Part shown: positions 26,282-36,344 of the stretch, in pieces
Numbering within the stretch: the first letter of the stretch is position 1
Layout: the number at the start of each line of letters is the position of its first letter
The notes under the pieces: generated by a model
The model's input: the letters and a program-made list of their open reading frames with translations, nothing else
Told to the model about the DNA's origin: nothing
Database searches by the model: none
Position numbers and translations under genes: made by a program
NCBI GenBank assembly: GCA_030431635.1
Contig: JAUIIL010000005.1
Location: 1-64,000 of the forward strand
DNA: 64,000 bases
Source of the DNA: Bacteriovoracia bacterium
GTDB taxonomy: Bacteria; Bdellovibrionota; Bacteriovoracia; Bacteriovoracales; Bacteriovoracaceae
Direction: 5' to 3'

Positions 26282-29200
26282 ATGACCAGGATTATTGATT
26301 TTTTTCTCAACCGCGCTATGTTGGTTAATTTATTCTCAGTCATGATTATTATTGTAGGATTAGTTTCTTTATTTTCGCTGAGAAAAGAGACTTTTCCCAA
26401 CGTAGATTTTGATATTATTACCATAAGGATAAATTATCCTGGCTCCTCAACTGAAGATACTGAGAAACTCATCTCCATTGAAGTTGAAAGGGCTCTTAAA
26501 AGTGTTGATGGGATTAAAGAGCTCAATATTTTATCTGGAGAGGGTTATAGTATTACAACAATAGAAGTTGATACTGGTTACCATGTTGATGAAGTTCTTG
26601 AAGAAACCCGCAACGCCATTGATACTATTGATAATTTTCCCAATGAAGTCGAAGAGCCCATTATTAAGAAGGCCAATAACAAGCAGCGAGCTATCTTTGG
26701 GATTTCTATTACAAGCAAAGTACACGATGAATGGAAATTAAGAGAAGTTGCTAAAAAGCTAAGAGATTACCTTGAAATTCAACCAGGAGTAGCCCGCATA
26801 GAACTTGATGGATATCGAGATGAAGTCTTTGAAGTTCAGCTAAACCCTGAAAAACTTGACCAATACGAGCTCACTCTTAACGAAGTGAATCGATCTATAA
26901 AAGATAGAAATATAAACTTATCTGCAGGAACCAGTGAAACTCCTCTGGCCGATATTATGATTAGAACTCAAGCAGAGTTTGAATTTAAAAACGATATCGA
27001 AGAAGTAGTAGTTCGTTCTAACTCAACAGGAGCCCAGGTTAAAGTAGCTGAACTAGGCTCTGTGACTCAGAAACTAAAAGATACAAAACAAGAACAGAGA
27101 ATAAACTCTGTAAAAACAATTTCTTTAAAAGTGGTGGCCAAAGAACTCTCTGATATTATCCAAACAACCGACTCCCTTTTTAGTAAAATTGAATCCTTTT
27201 GGATAAAAAATAATCTTCAAGACTATGAATATACAATTGTTGATGACATGTCTTTTTATGTCAAAAGACGTTTAGATATCCTTACGACAAATGGTTTTCA
27301 AGGAATGTTTTTAGTTTTCCTTGCTCTTGTTGCTTTTATGAACTTAAGAGTCTCTCTTATTACCTCACTTGGTGCTCCCATTGCTTTCATGGTCGCTTTC
27401 ACTGTTATGAGCTTTTCTGGATTAACCATCAACCTTATCTCAATGTTTGGACTTATTCTCGTGCTAGGTATGCTGGTTGATGACTCCATTATTGTTGCTG
27501 AGCTCTTCTACCAATTTGTTGAAGAAGGAATGGATCCAAAAGTTGCGGCCAGAAAAGCAGCTGTTGATACTATTGGTCCTGTCACTGCAACCATTGTGAC
27601 AACTATCATTGCCTTTGGTTCTCTTTTTTTCATGGGAGGAATCATGGGAAAATTTTTATGGCCTGTTCCAGCAGCTGTTTTAGTCTGCCTCATTGCATCT
27701 TGGTTAGAGTGTTTTTTTATTTTACCCAGCCATCTTGCTGACTTTACTAAAAGTAAAAAAATTAATGCAGAAAAAACAAAGTGGTACCAACCGGTCCTCA
27801 ATTTCTATCGACGCTCTTTGAAATTTTCTCTTCGCTATTACAAATCAACGATTCTTTTTTTCTCTTTACTCTTGGTGGCATCAGTTGCTCTTTATGTTAA
27901 AGCAATGCGATTTGAACTCTTTCCTGGGGATGATGTTACAGTTCTCTACCTTAATTTAAAAGCACCTGTTGGAACGCCTATTGAGACCTCTAATGAAGCA
28001 CTTAAAATTGCTGAAAAGCTCTCCCTTCAAGAATTAAGAGATGATGAGCTTAAAAACTTAAAATCTTTTCTTGGCTCTTCTTTTAGTAATAGAGGAACAA
28101 CCAAAACAGGTGGTCATTATGCCAGTCTTATTTTCTACATCACAATGGGAAATGAAAGGCAAAGAAGCACTGATGAAATAATGAATTCGCTTATGGAAAA
28201 ACTTAAAAAAGAAATCACAACTCATGAAGTTTTTTATGACAGGTTTCAAAACGGACCTCCTAAAGGAAAGCCTATCAACATCGAACTTTCTGGGAACAGT
28301 CTTGAAGAACTGAAGCTCGTTTCTAAGAAAGTCAAAGAGAGAATTGAAAAAATTGATGGAGTGACTTCAACAGAAATTGATTTTGAAGAAGGAAAAAAAC
28401 AAATCATCATTGATATTAATGAATCTGAAGCCAGGCGCCTAGGCCTTAGTAATACAGATATTGCTTTTGAAGTCAGAGGAGTTTTTGAAGGTCTTACTTC
28501 TACTGAAATTAGGCGTAATGATGAGGATATCGATGTTGTTGTGAGATATGACGAAAAATCTCGTAATAATCTTGATATTTTGAATAAAGTTTATGTTCTT
28601 AATAACACGGGACAAAGAATAAGACTCTCTCAAGTTGCTACGTTCAAAGAAGCTCCAGGGGCCTTTGTTATTAGACGTTATCAAAGGAAAAGAACAATTT
28701 CGGTCTCTGGTGAAATCGATCTCAAGAAGCTCTCAGTCGGAATGGCCAATAAAGAAGTCACTCCCATTGTTGAAGAAGAAATAGCTTCCTACCCTTCTAT
28801 GACTTATGAGCTTAGTGGAGAAGCTAAAGATACTGAAGAATCAATGGGAGGCCTACAAAAAGCTGCGCTTATTGCTCTGTTTGGTATTTTTTTAGTACTA
28901 GTTACTAACTTTGCTTCACTTGCTCAACCGCTCATTATCATGTCAGCTATACCTATGGGTCTTATTGGCGTTATCATAACCTTCTTTTTCTTCAAACTTC
29001 CTCTAAGCTTTATGGCCTTTATGGGTATTGTTGGACTTGTTGGAGTTGTTGTTAACGATTCGATTGTTCTTGTTTCATTTATTAACGAAAAACTCAAAAC
29101 GGCATCCTCTCCACTAGAAGCTATTTATGAAGGTTCTATTTCTCGTTTTAGAGCTGTTATTCTTACAACACTGACAACTTCAGCAGGGCTTTTGCCTATT

Positions 29201-29362
29201 GCCCATGCTTCAGGAGGAGATCCTTTTCTAAAACCAATGGCCATGAGTTTTGCTTATGGGCTTATTTTCTCTACAACTTTGACTCTGCTATTCGTCCCTT
29301 GCTCTTATCTAGCCTACACAAAACTTTATAAAAAAATTTTTAAGAAAGAAGTTATAAGTTAA
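26282..29362 (+). CDS. RND-family efflux pump (AcrB/MexB-like)
   Basis: A 1026-residue inner-membrane protein with twelve predicted helices and two large periplasmic loops. RKETFPNVDFDIITIRINYPG at the N-terminus, GMLVDDSIIVAE and the second-half GIVGLVGVVVNDSIVLV are characteristic of the AcrB/MMPL-type proton-driven exporters. DD in helix 4 supplies the proton relay. It is cotranscribed with the TolC-like gene. The substrate is unknown, and the usual membrane-fusion subunit is not adjacent. Confidence 0.93.
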   Translation: MTRIIDFFLNRAMLVNLFSVMIIIVGLVSLFSLRKETFPNVDFDIITIRINYPGSSTEDTEKLISIEVERALKSVDGIKELNILSGEGYSITTIEVDTGYHVDEVLEETRNAIDTIDNFPNEVEEPIIKKANNKQRAIFGISITSKVHDEWKLREVAKKLRDYLEIQPGVARIELDGYRDEVFEVQLNPEKLDQYELTLNEVNRSIKDRNINLSAGTSETPLADIMIRTQAEFEFKNDIEEVVVRSNSTGAQVKVAELGSVTQKLKDTKQEQRINSVKTISLKVVAKELSDIIQTTDSLFSKIESFWIKNNLQDYEYTIVDDMSFYVKRRLDILTTNGFQGMFLVFLALVAFMNLRVSLITSLGAPIAFMVAFTVMSFSGLTINLISMFGLILVLGMLVDDSIIVAELFYQFVEEGMDPKVAARKAAVDTIGPVTATIVTTIIAFGSLFFMGGIMGKFLWPVPAAVLVCLIASWLECFFILPSHLADFTKSKKINAEKTKWYQPVLNFYRRSLKFSLRYYKSTILFFSLLLVASVALYVKAMRFELFPGDDVTVLYLNLKAPVGTPIETSNEALKIAEKLSLQELRDDELKNLKSFLGSSFSNRGTTKTGGHYASLIFYITMGNERQRSTDEIMNSLMEKLKKEITTHEVFYDRFQNGPPKGKPINIELSGNSLEELKLVSKKVKERIEKIDGVTSTEIDFEEGKKQIIIDINESEARRLGLSNTDIAFEVRGVFEGLTSTEIRRNDEDIDVVVRYDEKSRNNLDILNKVYVLNNTGQRIRLSQVATFKEAPGAFVIRRYQRKRTISVSGEIDLKKLSVGMANKEVTPIVEEEIASYPSMTYELSGEAKDTEESMGGLQKAALIALFGIFLVLVTNFASLAQPLIIMSAIPMGLIGVIITFFFFKLPLSFMAFMGIVGLVGVVVNDSIVLVSFINEKLKTASSPLEAIYEGSISRFRAVILTTLTTSAGLLPIAHASGGDPFLKPMAMSFAYGLIFSTTLTLLFVPCSYLAYTKLYKKIFKKEVIS

Positions 29363-30065
29363 TGGCTGAAGGTAGTAAAATTCTTCCACAATTTTGACAA
29401 TTCATTAATTCAAAATGGTTTTCAACTTTCTCCTTATTAAAAGAAGAGAGCTGAAAGTAGCAATGCTGGCACTTACCTTGTGAAACTAAACTTAAACAAT
29501 TCAATGGATTTCTTTTTTGAGCTTTTAAATATTTTTCTTGAAAAAGAGAAGGCAACTCTTCAACAAGAGTCGTTATTCTTTTTTTGAGGCTTTCTATTTT
29601 TTGTAAAGTTTCATTGTTCTCAGCTAAAACTTCCAATTGAATTTCTTGAAGAGACTTCGTGGCCCCTTGGATAAATTCATCTAATTCGTTTATTTCGTTT
29701 TCTTCTTCTTCGCTTACCTGCATGAGTTCAAAGATATCGTTTTCTATTTGGGATTTACTCTCTTCACATTGTTTTTTTTGATTTTCCCATAACTGTAGTT
29801 GCTTTTCAGAAGAAAGGAAATTTTCTGATTTTTGAAGTTGAGCTAATTCTTCAATTTTATTGGTCAAAAGTATCTCTAATTGCTCCAATTTAATACAACG
29901 CTCAGACTCTTCAAGTTGCTTTGATTGCTTTTCACTAATGGCCCCATCAATCCTTTTTTGGATGTTGATAACCCTGGAATTCGAGCCCATTTCTTCGTTT
30001 AAAAGGTCATTTTCCTTTTTTATTAGACTTTGGATTTCTCTAAGTATTCGGAAGTTTTCAATCAT
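29352..30065 (-). CDS. coiled-coil protein with C4 zinc ribbon
   Basis: A 237-residue cytoplasmic protein. Residues 1-185 are a nearly continuous coiled coil. The C-terminus is a C4 zinc ribbon, GKCQHCYFQLS then MNCQNCGRIL (two CxxC pairs). This is the layout of the zf-RING_7/CT398-like family, reported near RpoN and flagellar functions in other bacteria. It overlaps the 3' end of the RND gene by 11 bases, convergently. Confidence 0.8.
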   Translation of the reverse strand: MIENFRILREIQSLIKKENDLLNEEMGSNSRVINIQKRIDGAISEKQSKQLEESERCIKLEQLEILLTNKIEELAQLQKSENFLSSEKQLQLWENQKKQCEESKSQIENDIFELMQVSEEEENEINELDEFIQGATKSLQEIQLEVLAENNETLQKIESLKKRITTLVEELPSLFQEKYLKAQKRNPLNCLSLVSQGKCQHCYFQLSSFNKEKVENHFELMNCQNCGRILLPSAINL

Positions 30066-30119
30066 ATCAGGAATTAAGCATAACAGATTTGACAGTCTCT
30101 AAAAAAGAATTATTTTTTA

Positions 30120-30563
30120 ATGATGATAAAATATTTATTGTTTGCCTCTCTCTTTTCCTGTGCTGTAACTGAAACCTTATTTGGTCCTTATTCAAAGGAA
30201 AAATATTGCTCGGGACAAACTTTAGATGAAATGAAGAAAAGCAAAGAGAACTTTGAGATGGCCAGTAGAAGTTCACATAGAGATTTGAGCGAATTTCTCT
30301 ACCAAAGCCAAAATGAGCTTAATTCTTGTTTTAAAAAATATACTGTTTCAAAAGTTAAGTCTCGCTATTACTGTGTGGTTGTAAAATTAAGAAAAAGAGA
30401 GAAGTTCAACAAAATTCGCTATATAGCTGTTGATAATAAGCAAGACGGTGTCTCTAGTGACCTGTTATCATGCTTGGAACATAAACTGGCCCAGGTAGAA
30501 AATGTTAAATTAGGCCTTTATATCGATTTAACATTTCACTATCCTTTGAAGTTATCAAGATGA
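30120..30563 (+). CDS. exported protein with AgmX/TonB-C-like end
   Basis: A 147-residue protein with an N-terminal signal (MMIKYLLFASLFSCAVTETLF). Its C-terminal 50 residues (DGVSSDLLSCLEHKLAQVENVKLGLYIDLTFHYPLKL) follow the pattern of the AgmX/PglI C-terminal domain, in which a Cys precedes a helix and a final strand. In myxobacteria such domains are tied to gliding and envelope complexes. Stop and start overlap by 4 bases with the downstream symporter gene. Confidence 0.5.
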   Translation: MMIKYLLFASLFSCAVTETLFGPYSKEKYCSGQTLDEMKKSKENFEMASRSSHRDLSEFLYQSQNELNSCFKKYTVSKVKSRYYCVVVKLRKREKFNKIRYIAVDNKQDGVSSDLLSCLEHKLAQVENVKLGLYIDLTFHYPLKLSR

Positions 30564-32038
30564 AAAAAACTCAAATTCAAAAAATTCTTTTTCTTCTTTG
30601 CACTCTCGTTCTTTTTCTTGTTTTCTGTAAACAAAACTTTGGACAAGCGAATAAAATTCTTGCGATGGCCGCTGTCGCCTTAACAGTTGCTCTGTGGTGG
30701 ATATTCGAAGTTCTTCCCCTTGCCGTAACTGCTTTTTTGCCAGTCGCTCTCTACCCACTCTTAGGTATTATGGAAGCCAAAAAAGTGGCCCCTGTTTATA
30801 TGAGCTCAGTTTTAATGCTCTTTATTGGAGGGTTCTTTATTGCTTTGGCCATGCGCCGATGGGATCTTCACAAGCGTATCGCTTTAAATATCATCTCTTT
30901 TTTTGGCAACGATCCTCAGGGACTTATTCTTGGGTTTATGGTGGCCACTTCCTTTCTTTCCATGTGGATTTCAAATACGGCAACAACAGTCATGATGGTT
31001 TCCATTGCTTTAGCTGTCATTAATAATTATGAGCAGATGAATGGAGAAAATGAAAAAACCAGGCTTTTTTCTAGTGCCTTAATGATGAGCATTGCCTACT
31101 CTGCAACAATTGGTGGTATAGCAACTCTTGTTGGAACTCCTCCTAATATCGCTTTTATTCGAATTTTTTCATTAAGTTTTCCTGATTTACCAGAAGTAAC
31201 TTTTGGACAATGGTTAAGCTTTGGTTTTCCACTGGCCGTCCTTCTAATCTTTTGTGCTTACAAAATTATTGTTTTCAAAATGATTAGGGGAAAAAATATT
31301 GACCGAATTGATCAAGAAATTATTAAAAAGCAAAAGTCTTCTTTGGGTAAAATGAAGTATGAAGAGAAATGGGTTCTCTTTATATTTATCACACTCGCCC
31401 TCTTGTGGATTTTTAGAAAAGACTTGAACCTAGGTTTTTTAGTTATTCCAGGGTGGTCACATTTACTTCAAACACCTCAATACCTAGATGATGGAACGGT
31501 TGCTATTTTTATGGCCCTTCTTCTATTTGCTATTCCTTCCAAGAAAGAGAAGGGACAAAAAATCCTTGATGGCAAAGCTCTTATTCAAATTCCTTGGCAT
31601 ACTATTATTCTTTTTGGAGGAGGATTTGCTCTGGCCAAAGGAGTTCAAGAAAGTGGACTCTCGCTATATCTAGGTCAACAACTCATTAGTATTAAAGATT
31701 ATGATCTCACTTTTATTGTTTTCACGTTAACAGCAGGAATGAGTTTTTTGACTGAACTAGCTTCCAATATGGCCTCAACAGAGATGTTACTGCCAATCCT
31801 TGCTTCAATTTCAAAAACAACTGAAATTTCTCCTTATCTTCTCATGATTCCAGCGACTCTCGCCTCCTCTTCTGCTTTTATGCTTCCAGCTGCAACTGCT
31901 CCCAATGCAATTATTTTTGGGAGTGAGAAAGTTCAAATCATGGATATGGTGAAAGTCGGAATATGGATAAATCTTGTTTTTATTCTTTTTGCTTCGCTAT
32001 TTAGCCTATTTATCGTTCCTATTTTATTTAAAATTTAA
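30560..32038 (+). CDS. DASS/SLC13-family sodium symporter
   Basis: A 492-residue inner-membrane protein with about twelve helices. SNTATTVMMVSIALAVI and IGGIATLVGTPPNIAFI are the two SNT-type sodium and substrate motifs of divalent-anion symporters, and SNMASTEMLLPILAS is the second one. It imports dicarboxylates, citrate or sulfate with sodium. It overlaps the upstream small exported protein gene by 4 bases. Confidence 0.92.
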   Translation: MKKTQIQKILFLLCTLVLFLVFCKQNFGQANKILAMAAVALTVALWWIFEVLPLAVTAFLPVALYPLLGIMEAKKVAPVYMSSVLMLFIGGFFIALAMRRWDLHKRIALNIISFFGNDPQGLILGFMVATSFLSMWISNTATTVMMVSIALAVINNYEQMNGENEKTRLFSSALMMSIAYSATIGGIATLVGTPPNIAFIRIFSLSFPDLPEVTFGQWLSFGFPLAVLLIFCAYKIIVFKMIRGKNIDRIDQEIIKKQKSSLGKMKYEEKWVLFIFITLALLWIFRKDLNLGFLVIPGWSHLLQTPQYLDDGTVAIFMALLLFAIPSKKEKGQKILDGKALIQIPWHTIILFGGGFALAKGVQESGLSLYLGQQLISIKDYDLTFIVFTLTAGMSFLTELASNMASTEMLLPILASISKTTEISPYLLMIPATLASSSAFMLPAATAPNAIIFGSEKVQIMDMVKVGIWINLVFILFASLFSLFIVPILFKI

Positions 32039-32104
32039 ACAAAGTGCGTTATTTGATTTTAATCATGTTTCAAGATAGAAGAATTCTGGCATAATGGAGC
32101 CACT

Positions 32105-33079
32105 ATGATGATAACTTATATCGGAATGTTTATTGTATTTGCTTATGTTCTTGGGAGTATCACTTATGTGTACGCTTTCAGAGGAACTCAACGCTATAGC
32201 TCATTCAAAGAGTATATTCGCAAAGGCTGGCCATTTACTTCACCACTAAATAGTTTTCTATATTTGTTTACTCAAAAGAGGGCCAAAAAGCCCATTATGA
32301 ATTTTTCTGATTTTCCAGAACTTAATATCATTAAAGAAAATTGGGAAGTCATTCGTGAAGAAGCTATTGCTCTTAAAAATCAAAATCTTTTCGATCAAAC
32401 AACTGATAAAAATTCAGATTCTTATTATGATTTAGGATTTAGAACTTTTTATAAATATGGGTGGAGTAAATTCTATCTTACCTGGTATGGTTCAACTCAT
32501 AATTCGGCCAAAAGACTGATGCCAAAATCAACCGCTCTCCTTGAGAAAGTAAAGTGTGTGAACGGATCTATGCTTACGATTCTTCCACCTGGTTCACAAT
32601 TAACTCGCCACTTAGACCCTATGGCCTGCTCTCTTCGTTTCCACCTTGGTCTTTCAACTCCAAATGATGATAAATGCTTTATTAACATTGATGGACAAAA
32701 TTATTCCTGGCGAGATGGTGAAGCTCTTGTTTTTGATGAAACATTTCTTCACTATGCTCAAAATAATACGGATTCAGATAGACTGATTCTGATGTGTGAT
32801 GTTGATAGGCCTATGACAAGTTGGATTGGTTATTTTTTTAACTGGTTTTATAAACTTATTGCTCGTCAAAGTGTTGTTCCTAATACAAGTGAGGATAAGA
32901 GAGGATTTATCAATAAAATCTTTTCAACTCTATCTCCAGCTCTTGCTAAATCAAAAACTCTCAAAGAAACAAATAGACCTCTCTATTTACTACTCAAGTA
33001 CACAGTGAACACAACCCTTGCCTTAGTTCTTTTTGGTGGAGTTTACGCCCTTTTTCTTTTTCTCTCAAAGTTCTTTTAA
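32105..33079 (+). CDS. Asp/Asn beta-hydroxylase-like membrane protein
   Basis: A 324-residue protein with an N-terminal and a C-terminal membrane helix and a central Fe(II)/2-oxoglutarate dioxygenase domain. Iron ligands are in LTRHLDPMACSLRFHLGL (HxD) and ETFLHYAQNNTDSDRLILMCD (distal His with Arg). The family includes LpxO, which hydroxylates lipid A acyl chains, and this membrane-bound layout is consistent with that. GGAG precedes the ATG. Confidence 0.85.
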   Translation: MMITYIGMFIVFAYVLGSITYVYAFRGTQRYSSFKEYIRKGWPFTSPLNSFLYLFTQKRAKKPIMNFSDFPELNIIKENWEVIREEAIALKNQNLFDQTTDKNSDSYYDLGFRTFYKYGWSKFYLTWYGSTHNSAKRLMPKSTALLEKVKCVNGSMLTILPPGSQLTRHLDPMACSLRFHLGLSTPNDDKCFINIDGQNYSWRDGEALVFDETFLHYAQNNTDSDRLILMCDVDRPMTSWIGYFFNWFYKLIARQSVVPNTSEDKRGFINKIFSTLSPALAKSKTLKETNRPLYLLLKYTVNTTLALVLFGGVYALFLFLSKFF

Positions 33080-33148
33080 AAAATTCACTTCTACTTAATA
33101 GACTTATAAAAATCTTTCTCTTAAAATTCCACCTAAAAAGGCAATCAT

Positions 33149-34117
33149 ATGAAATTCATTATTCTTTTTCTTTCTTGCTCTGTTCTCTGGGCCCAAACCA
33201 CTTCAAGAGTTGATGCTCACGCACCAATTGGAATTATGGGAGATCATGTTCACCAAAAAGGTGAATGGATGTTTTCATATCGCTTAATGAGTATGGAGAT
33301 GGAGAATCTTTTACAAGGGACAAGAACAGTTAAAAGTAGTGATCTTTTTAATTCTACTGCATTTATGATGGCCCCAAAAGATATGCAGATGTGGATGCAT
33401 ATGATTGGAGCCATGTATGCTTATAGCGATAAACTTACCGTTATGCTTATGCTTCCTTATATAAAAAATGAAATGACCATTGCCCGAAAAATGCAAAATG
33501 ATGAAATTCAAAGAAAATCCTCAGGACTGGGAGATGTTTCTGTTTCTGCTCTTTATTCATTACTAGATCAAGAATCTAAAAAACTTGTTGTCTCTCTTGG
33601 TCTTTTTCTACCTACTGGAACAATTGATGAAGAAGTTGCTGGAACTAGACTTGGCTATCCAATGCAACTAGGAAGCGGCTCTTACGCTTTAAAACCAAGC
33701 CTAACTTATACTTTTCTAGGGAAAGGGTACTCTTTAGGTTCTCAAGTTTCACTTAAATATTTTGTTGATGAAAATGACGAAAAGTACACAAGAGGAAATG
33801 AGTATAACCTTGATGTCTGGGGTTCTTATCAATTAATAAAATACTTTTCAAGCTCACTTCGATTATCTTATTTTGCTAACGAGAGCATTGATAAAAATGA
33901 CTCGCAAATAAATTCAACAACGTCTCCTGCTAACAGAGCTGAATATCAACACGCAGAAGCCCTCTCTCTTTTCTTGGGTGCAAACTTCTTAGGCCAAAAG
34001 TTTCTTAAAGATCACCGTTTTGCCTTTGAAATAGGAAAACCTATTTATCAAGACAGACCCGGAACTCAGATGAAAACCAACCTTATCTACACTTTTGGAT
34101 GGCAAAAAGCTTTTTGA
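33149..34117 (+). CDS. outer-membrane transporter-like beta barrel
   Basis: A 322-residue exported protein (signal MKFIILFLSCSVLWA). The start of the mature part, HAPIGIMGDHVHQKGEWMFSYRLM, and alternating amphipathic strands ending in NLIYTFGWQKAF (aromatic last residue) are typical of a bacterial outer-membrane barrel related to the MetA-pathway/transporter family. Met- and His-rich segments (MAPKDMQMWMHMIGAMY) hint at metal binding. Specificity unknown. Confidence 0.7.
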   Translation: MKFIILFLSCSVLWAQTTSRVDAHAPIGIMGDHVHQKGEWMFSYRLMSMEMENLLQGTRTVKSSDLFNSTAFMMAPKDMQMWMHMIGAMYAYSDKLTVMLMLPYIKNEMTIARKMQNDEIQRKSSGLGDVSVSALYSLLDQESKKLVVSLGLFLPTGTIDEEVAGTRLGYPMQLGSGSYALKPSLTYTFLGKGYSLGSQVSLKYFVDENDEKYTRGNEYNLDVWGSYQLIKYFSSSLRLSYFANESIDKNDSQINSTTSPANRAEYQHAEALSLFLGANFLGQKFLKDHRFAFEIGKPIYQDRPGTQMKTNLIYTFGWQKAF

Positions 34118-34232
34118 AACATCGCGCTATTTTAAAAAAGTTTGAGCTTTCTTTTTAAAGTTTGACATACCAAACAACTTAATCCATTATCCAGCTATTC
34201 CATGAATCTATTAAAACAAACGGAGACTTTCA

Positions 34233-35156
34233 ATGAAGCCTTTTTTATTTTTGCTTGCTCTTATTTCATACCAACTGCATGCTCATAACGTTTTAGAAGA
34301 ACTCCCTGGTTGCTACCAAGTTGATTACTCTTATTCTGAAATAGAATCTCTTAAAAAAGACTATCAACTCGATAGTCGAGTTTATGATGCTTCTTCAAAG
34401 AGTAATGTTTTTGAACTCTTCTTTCCTCTTATTATTGAAAATAAGAAACTTCATTTTCAAAGAGTGCTTTTTACAAGAACAGAGTCTGGTGAAGTAAAAG
34501 GCTTAATGAAACATTACGCAGAAGTTTTAAGTAAAAATGAAAATTTTTTCTACGCTTTTACTGGAAATCATATCTACTCTCCTCAACAAATTGAAGCTCC
34601 TACTTGGGTTAGAGAAGTGCGCTACCTCGATGATGGGCCAAGCTATTCTTGCAAAGGAAAATGGGGAGCTTTTAGTAATGATGAATATTTTGAATGTAAT
34701 AGTTACGCAAGTATACCAGGAAGAGAATCTAGAGATATGGGTCGAAAAGACTATAACGCTCTAGAGAGAAATACTAAACTTATTTTCTCTTCATGGGGAA
34801 TTTTAGAAAGACAAAATAATATTAAAACAATCCATCAAAATGATAATACCAAAATTCCTCTGGCCAAAGAAGTTGGTAAAGTCTTCTCTATTAAGGTCTC
34901 TGATGATCTTTGCTTTGAGGCAAAACAGTGGGCAGAAGCCAGGAAAGATTTTTGGCTCATAAGTATCGAAATTTGGAATGAATTTTTAAATGGAACAAGT
35001 GAAAAAGTAGTTGAAGTGAGTAACCAAAACGGATTGAGATTCATGAAGATTTGGGATCTTGCTGAAAAATATATCGATAAAAACCTCTCTGATAAGACTA
35101 ACAGAGATGCCGCTAAAGAAGACTTAAGAAAAGTCATCTCCCAGTTCGTTAAATAG
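34233..35156 (+). CDS. exported hypothetical protein
   Basis: A 307-residue protein with signal MKPFLFLLALISYQLHA, a strong GGAG site and Cys residues at LPGCYQVDY, SYSCKGKWG, FECNSYA and DLCFEAKQW. The Trp/Tyr-rich mature part should be secreted or periplasmic. No family recognised. A terminator follows directly. Confidence 0.7.
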   Translation: MKPFLFLLALISYQLHAHNVLEELPGCYQVDYSYSEIESLKKDYQLDSRVYDASSKSNVFELFFPLIIENKKLHFQRVLFTRTESGEVKGLMKHYAEVLSKNENFFYAFTGNHIYSPQQIEAPTWVREVRYLDDGPSYSCKGKWGAFSNDEYFECNSYASIPGRESRDMGRKDYNALERNTKLIFSSWGILERQNNIKTIHQNDNTKIPLAKEVGKVFSIKVSDDLCFEAKQWAEARKDFWLISIEIWNEFLNGTSEKVVEVSNQNGLRFMKIWDLAEKYIDKNLSDKTNRDAAKEDLRKVISQFVK

Positions 35157-35167
35157 ATGATTTTAAA

Positions 35168-35197
35168 AGGGCCATGAGAAATCATGGCCTTTGTTTT
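35168..35197 (+). terminator. intrinsic terminator
   Basis: GGCCATGA (35170-35177) pairs with TCATGGCC (35182-35189) around a GAAA loop, followed by TTTGTTTT. It ends the preceding exported-protein gene. Confidence 0.9.
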
Positions 35198-35334
35198 AAT
35201 TAGACACATTCATTAAAACATTAACAGTAGCTGTTGTCTTAACAATAAGAATTTATCATTAGAAATAGTTTGTTTTTCCTGAAAAAAGAGTCCTCTTAAT
35301 TATTTGAATTTTTCTTTTTAGAATCCTTGGGTTC

Positions 35335-36072
35335 TTAAAACCTAATTTGAGATTTATAAATATCTTTTTTTATACTTCTAGAACCTTTCACATATATAGC
35401 AGTAAAATTATCTTTCCGATGGTTATCACTAAACTTGAAGTCGACAAGAACTACATCTTCATCAATTAATGTTATTTCTCCTTTAACAAAATAATCTTTT
35501 CTCACTTCAGATATAAGAATTTTATTTTTTGATATAGAGCTTGAAAATTCTGCAATATTATCTTTACCAAGAAAATCACTTTTATAACTCTTATTAACAC
35601 TGCCAATTCTTATTAGTTCATGGCCATTACCATCTACAATGTTAAGGCTTACATCATGCCCGACTTTATAATTTACTTGATTGATCTCAGTCCAAAAACC
35701 AATTGTCCTGCCTAGGAACCTACTTTCCACATCATAGCTAACAAACCCAGACTTCTTTACTCCAAAAGGATTTAACTTAGAGGTAAATCCTGCTTCGTAC
35801 TCGTAAGTATTTAACCTAAAAGACATTGGTCCCTTATCTATGAAGAAAACCCCATCATTGTTATCTAGTTTAATATCCTTGATTGAACTTAATAGTTTAG
35901 GATCTTCTTTGATAAGTTGAGCTGGGTAAACTTCCCAGTTCCCTTCAAATCTCTCAATTGTTTTGACTAACCTGGCTCTTGTCCATGGAGTAAGCTTGGA
36001 CATCAACATCTTATTACAAATATTAGCGTAAGAACCCAATGAAATAAAAAGTGCAAAAATAATATTTTTCAT
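35335..36072 (-). CDS. exported hypothetical protein
   Basis: A 245-residue protein starting at the ATG at 36072, chosen because it gives a clean signal peptide (MKNIIFALFISLGSYA). The open frame extends 12 codons upstream. The mature part is rich in Asp, Lys and aromatic residues with no membrane helix. Its overall style (size, signal, 'conserved exported') matches 18936-19634 and 34233-35156, but I cannot align them by eye. Function unknown. Confidence 0.6.
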   Translation of the reverse strand: MKNIIFALFISLGSYANICNKMLMSKLTPWTRARLVKTIERFEGNWEVYPAQLIKEDPKLLSSIKDIKLDNNDGVFFIDKGPMSFRLNTYEYEAGFTSKLNPFGVKKSGFVSYDVESRFLGRTIGFWTEINQVNYKVGHDVSLNIVDGNGHELIRIGSVNKSYKSDFLGKDNIAEFSSSISKNKILISEVRKDYFVKGEITLIDEDVVLVDFKFSDNHRKDNFTAIYVKGSRSIKKDIYKSQIRF

Positions 36073-36173
36073 AAGGCATTCGTTCGCAATTTTGCATAAG
36101 TATGTCAATTTGCCTTCTTATGTATGTAGCTTTTATAGACTCTTGTGGATATTTAATACTATTCTCAAAAAAA

Positions 36174-36250
36174 TGGTCGGAACGACTGGATTTGAACCAG
36201 CGACCCCTATCCCCCCAGAATAGTGCGCTACCAGGCTGCGCTACGTTCCG
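36174..36250 (-). tRNA. tRNA-Pro(GGG)
   Basis: A full cloverleaf of 77 nt with encoded CCA: acceptor CGGAACG/CGTTCCG, D-arm GCGC/GCGC, anticodon stem CTATT/GATAG with loop CTGGGGG (anticodon GGG), T-arm GCTGG/CCAGT with TTCAAAT. It decodes CCC/CCU. Confidence 0.96.
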
Positions 36251-36344
36251 ACTTCTGATAATTTTCTTAAATACCTAATATTTTGCTAGCAATCAAGTCT
36301 TTCCTTCTATAGACAGATATGAAACCACAAAAGATAATACTTAT

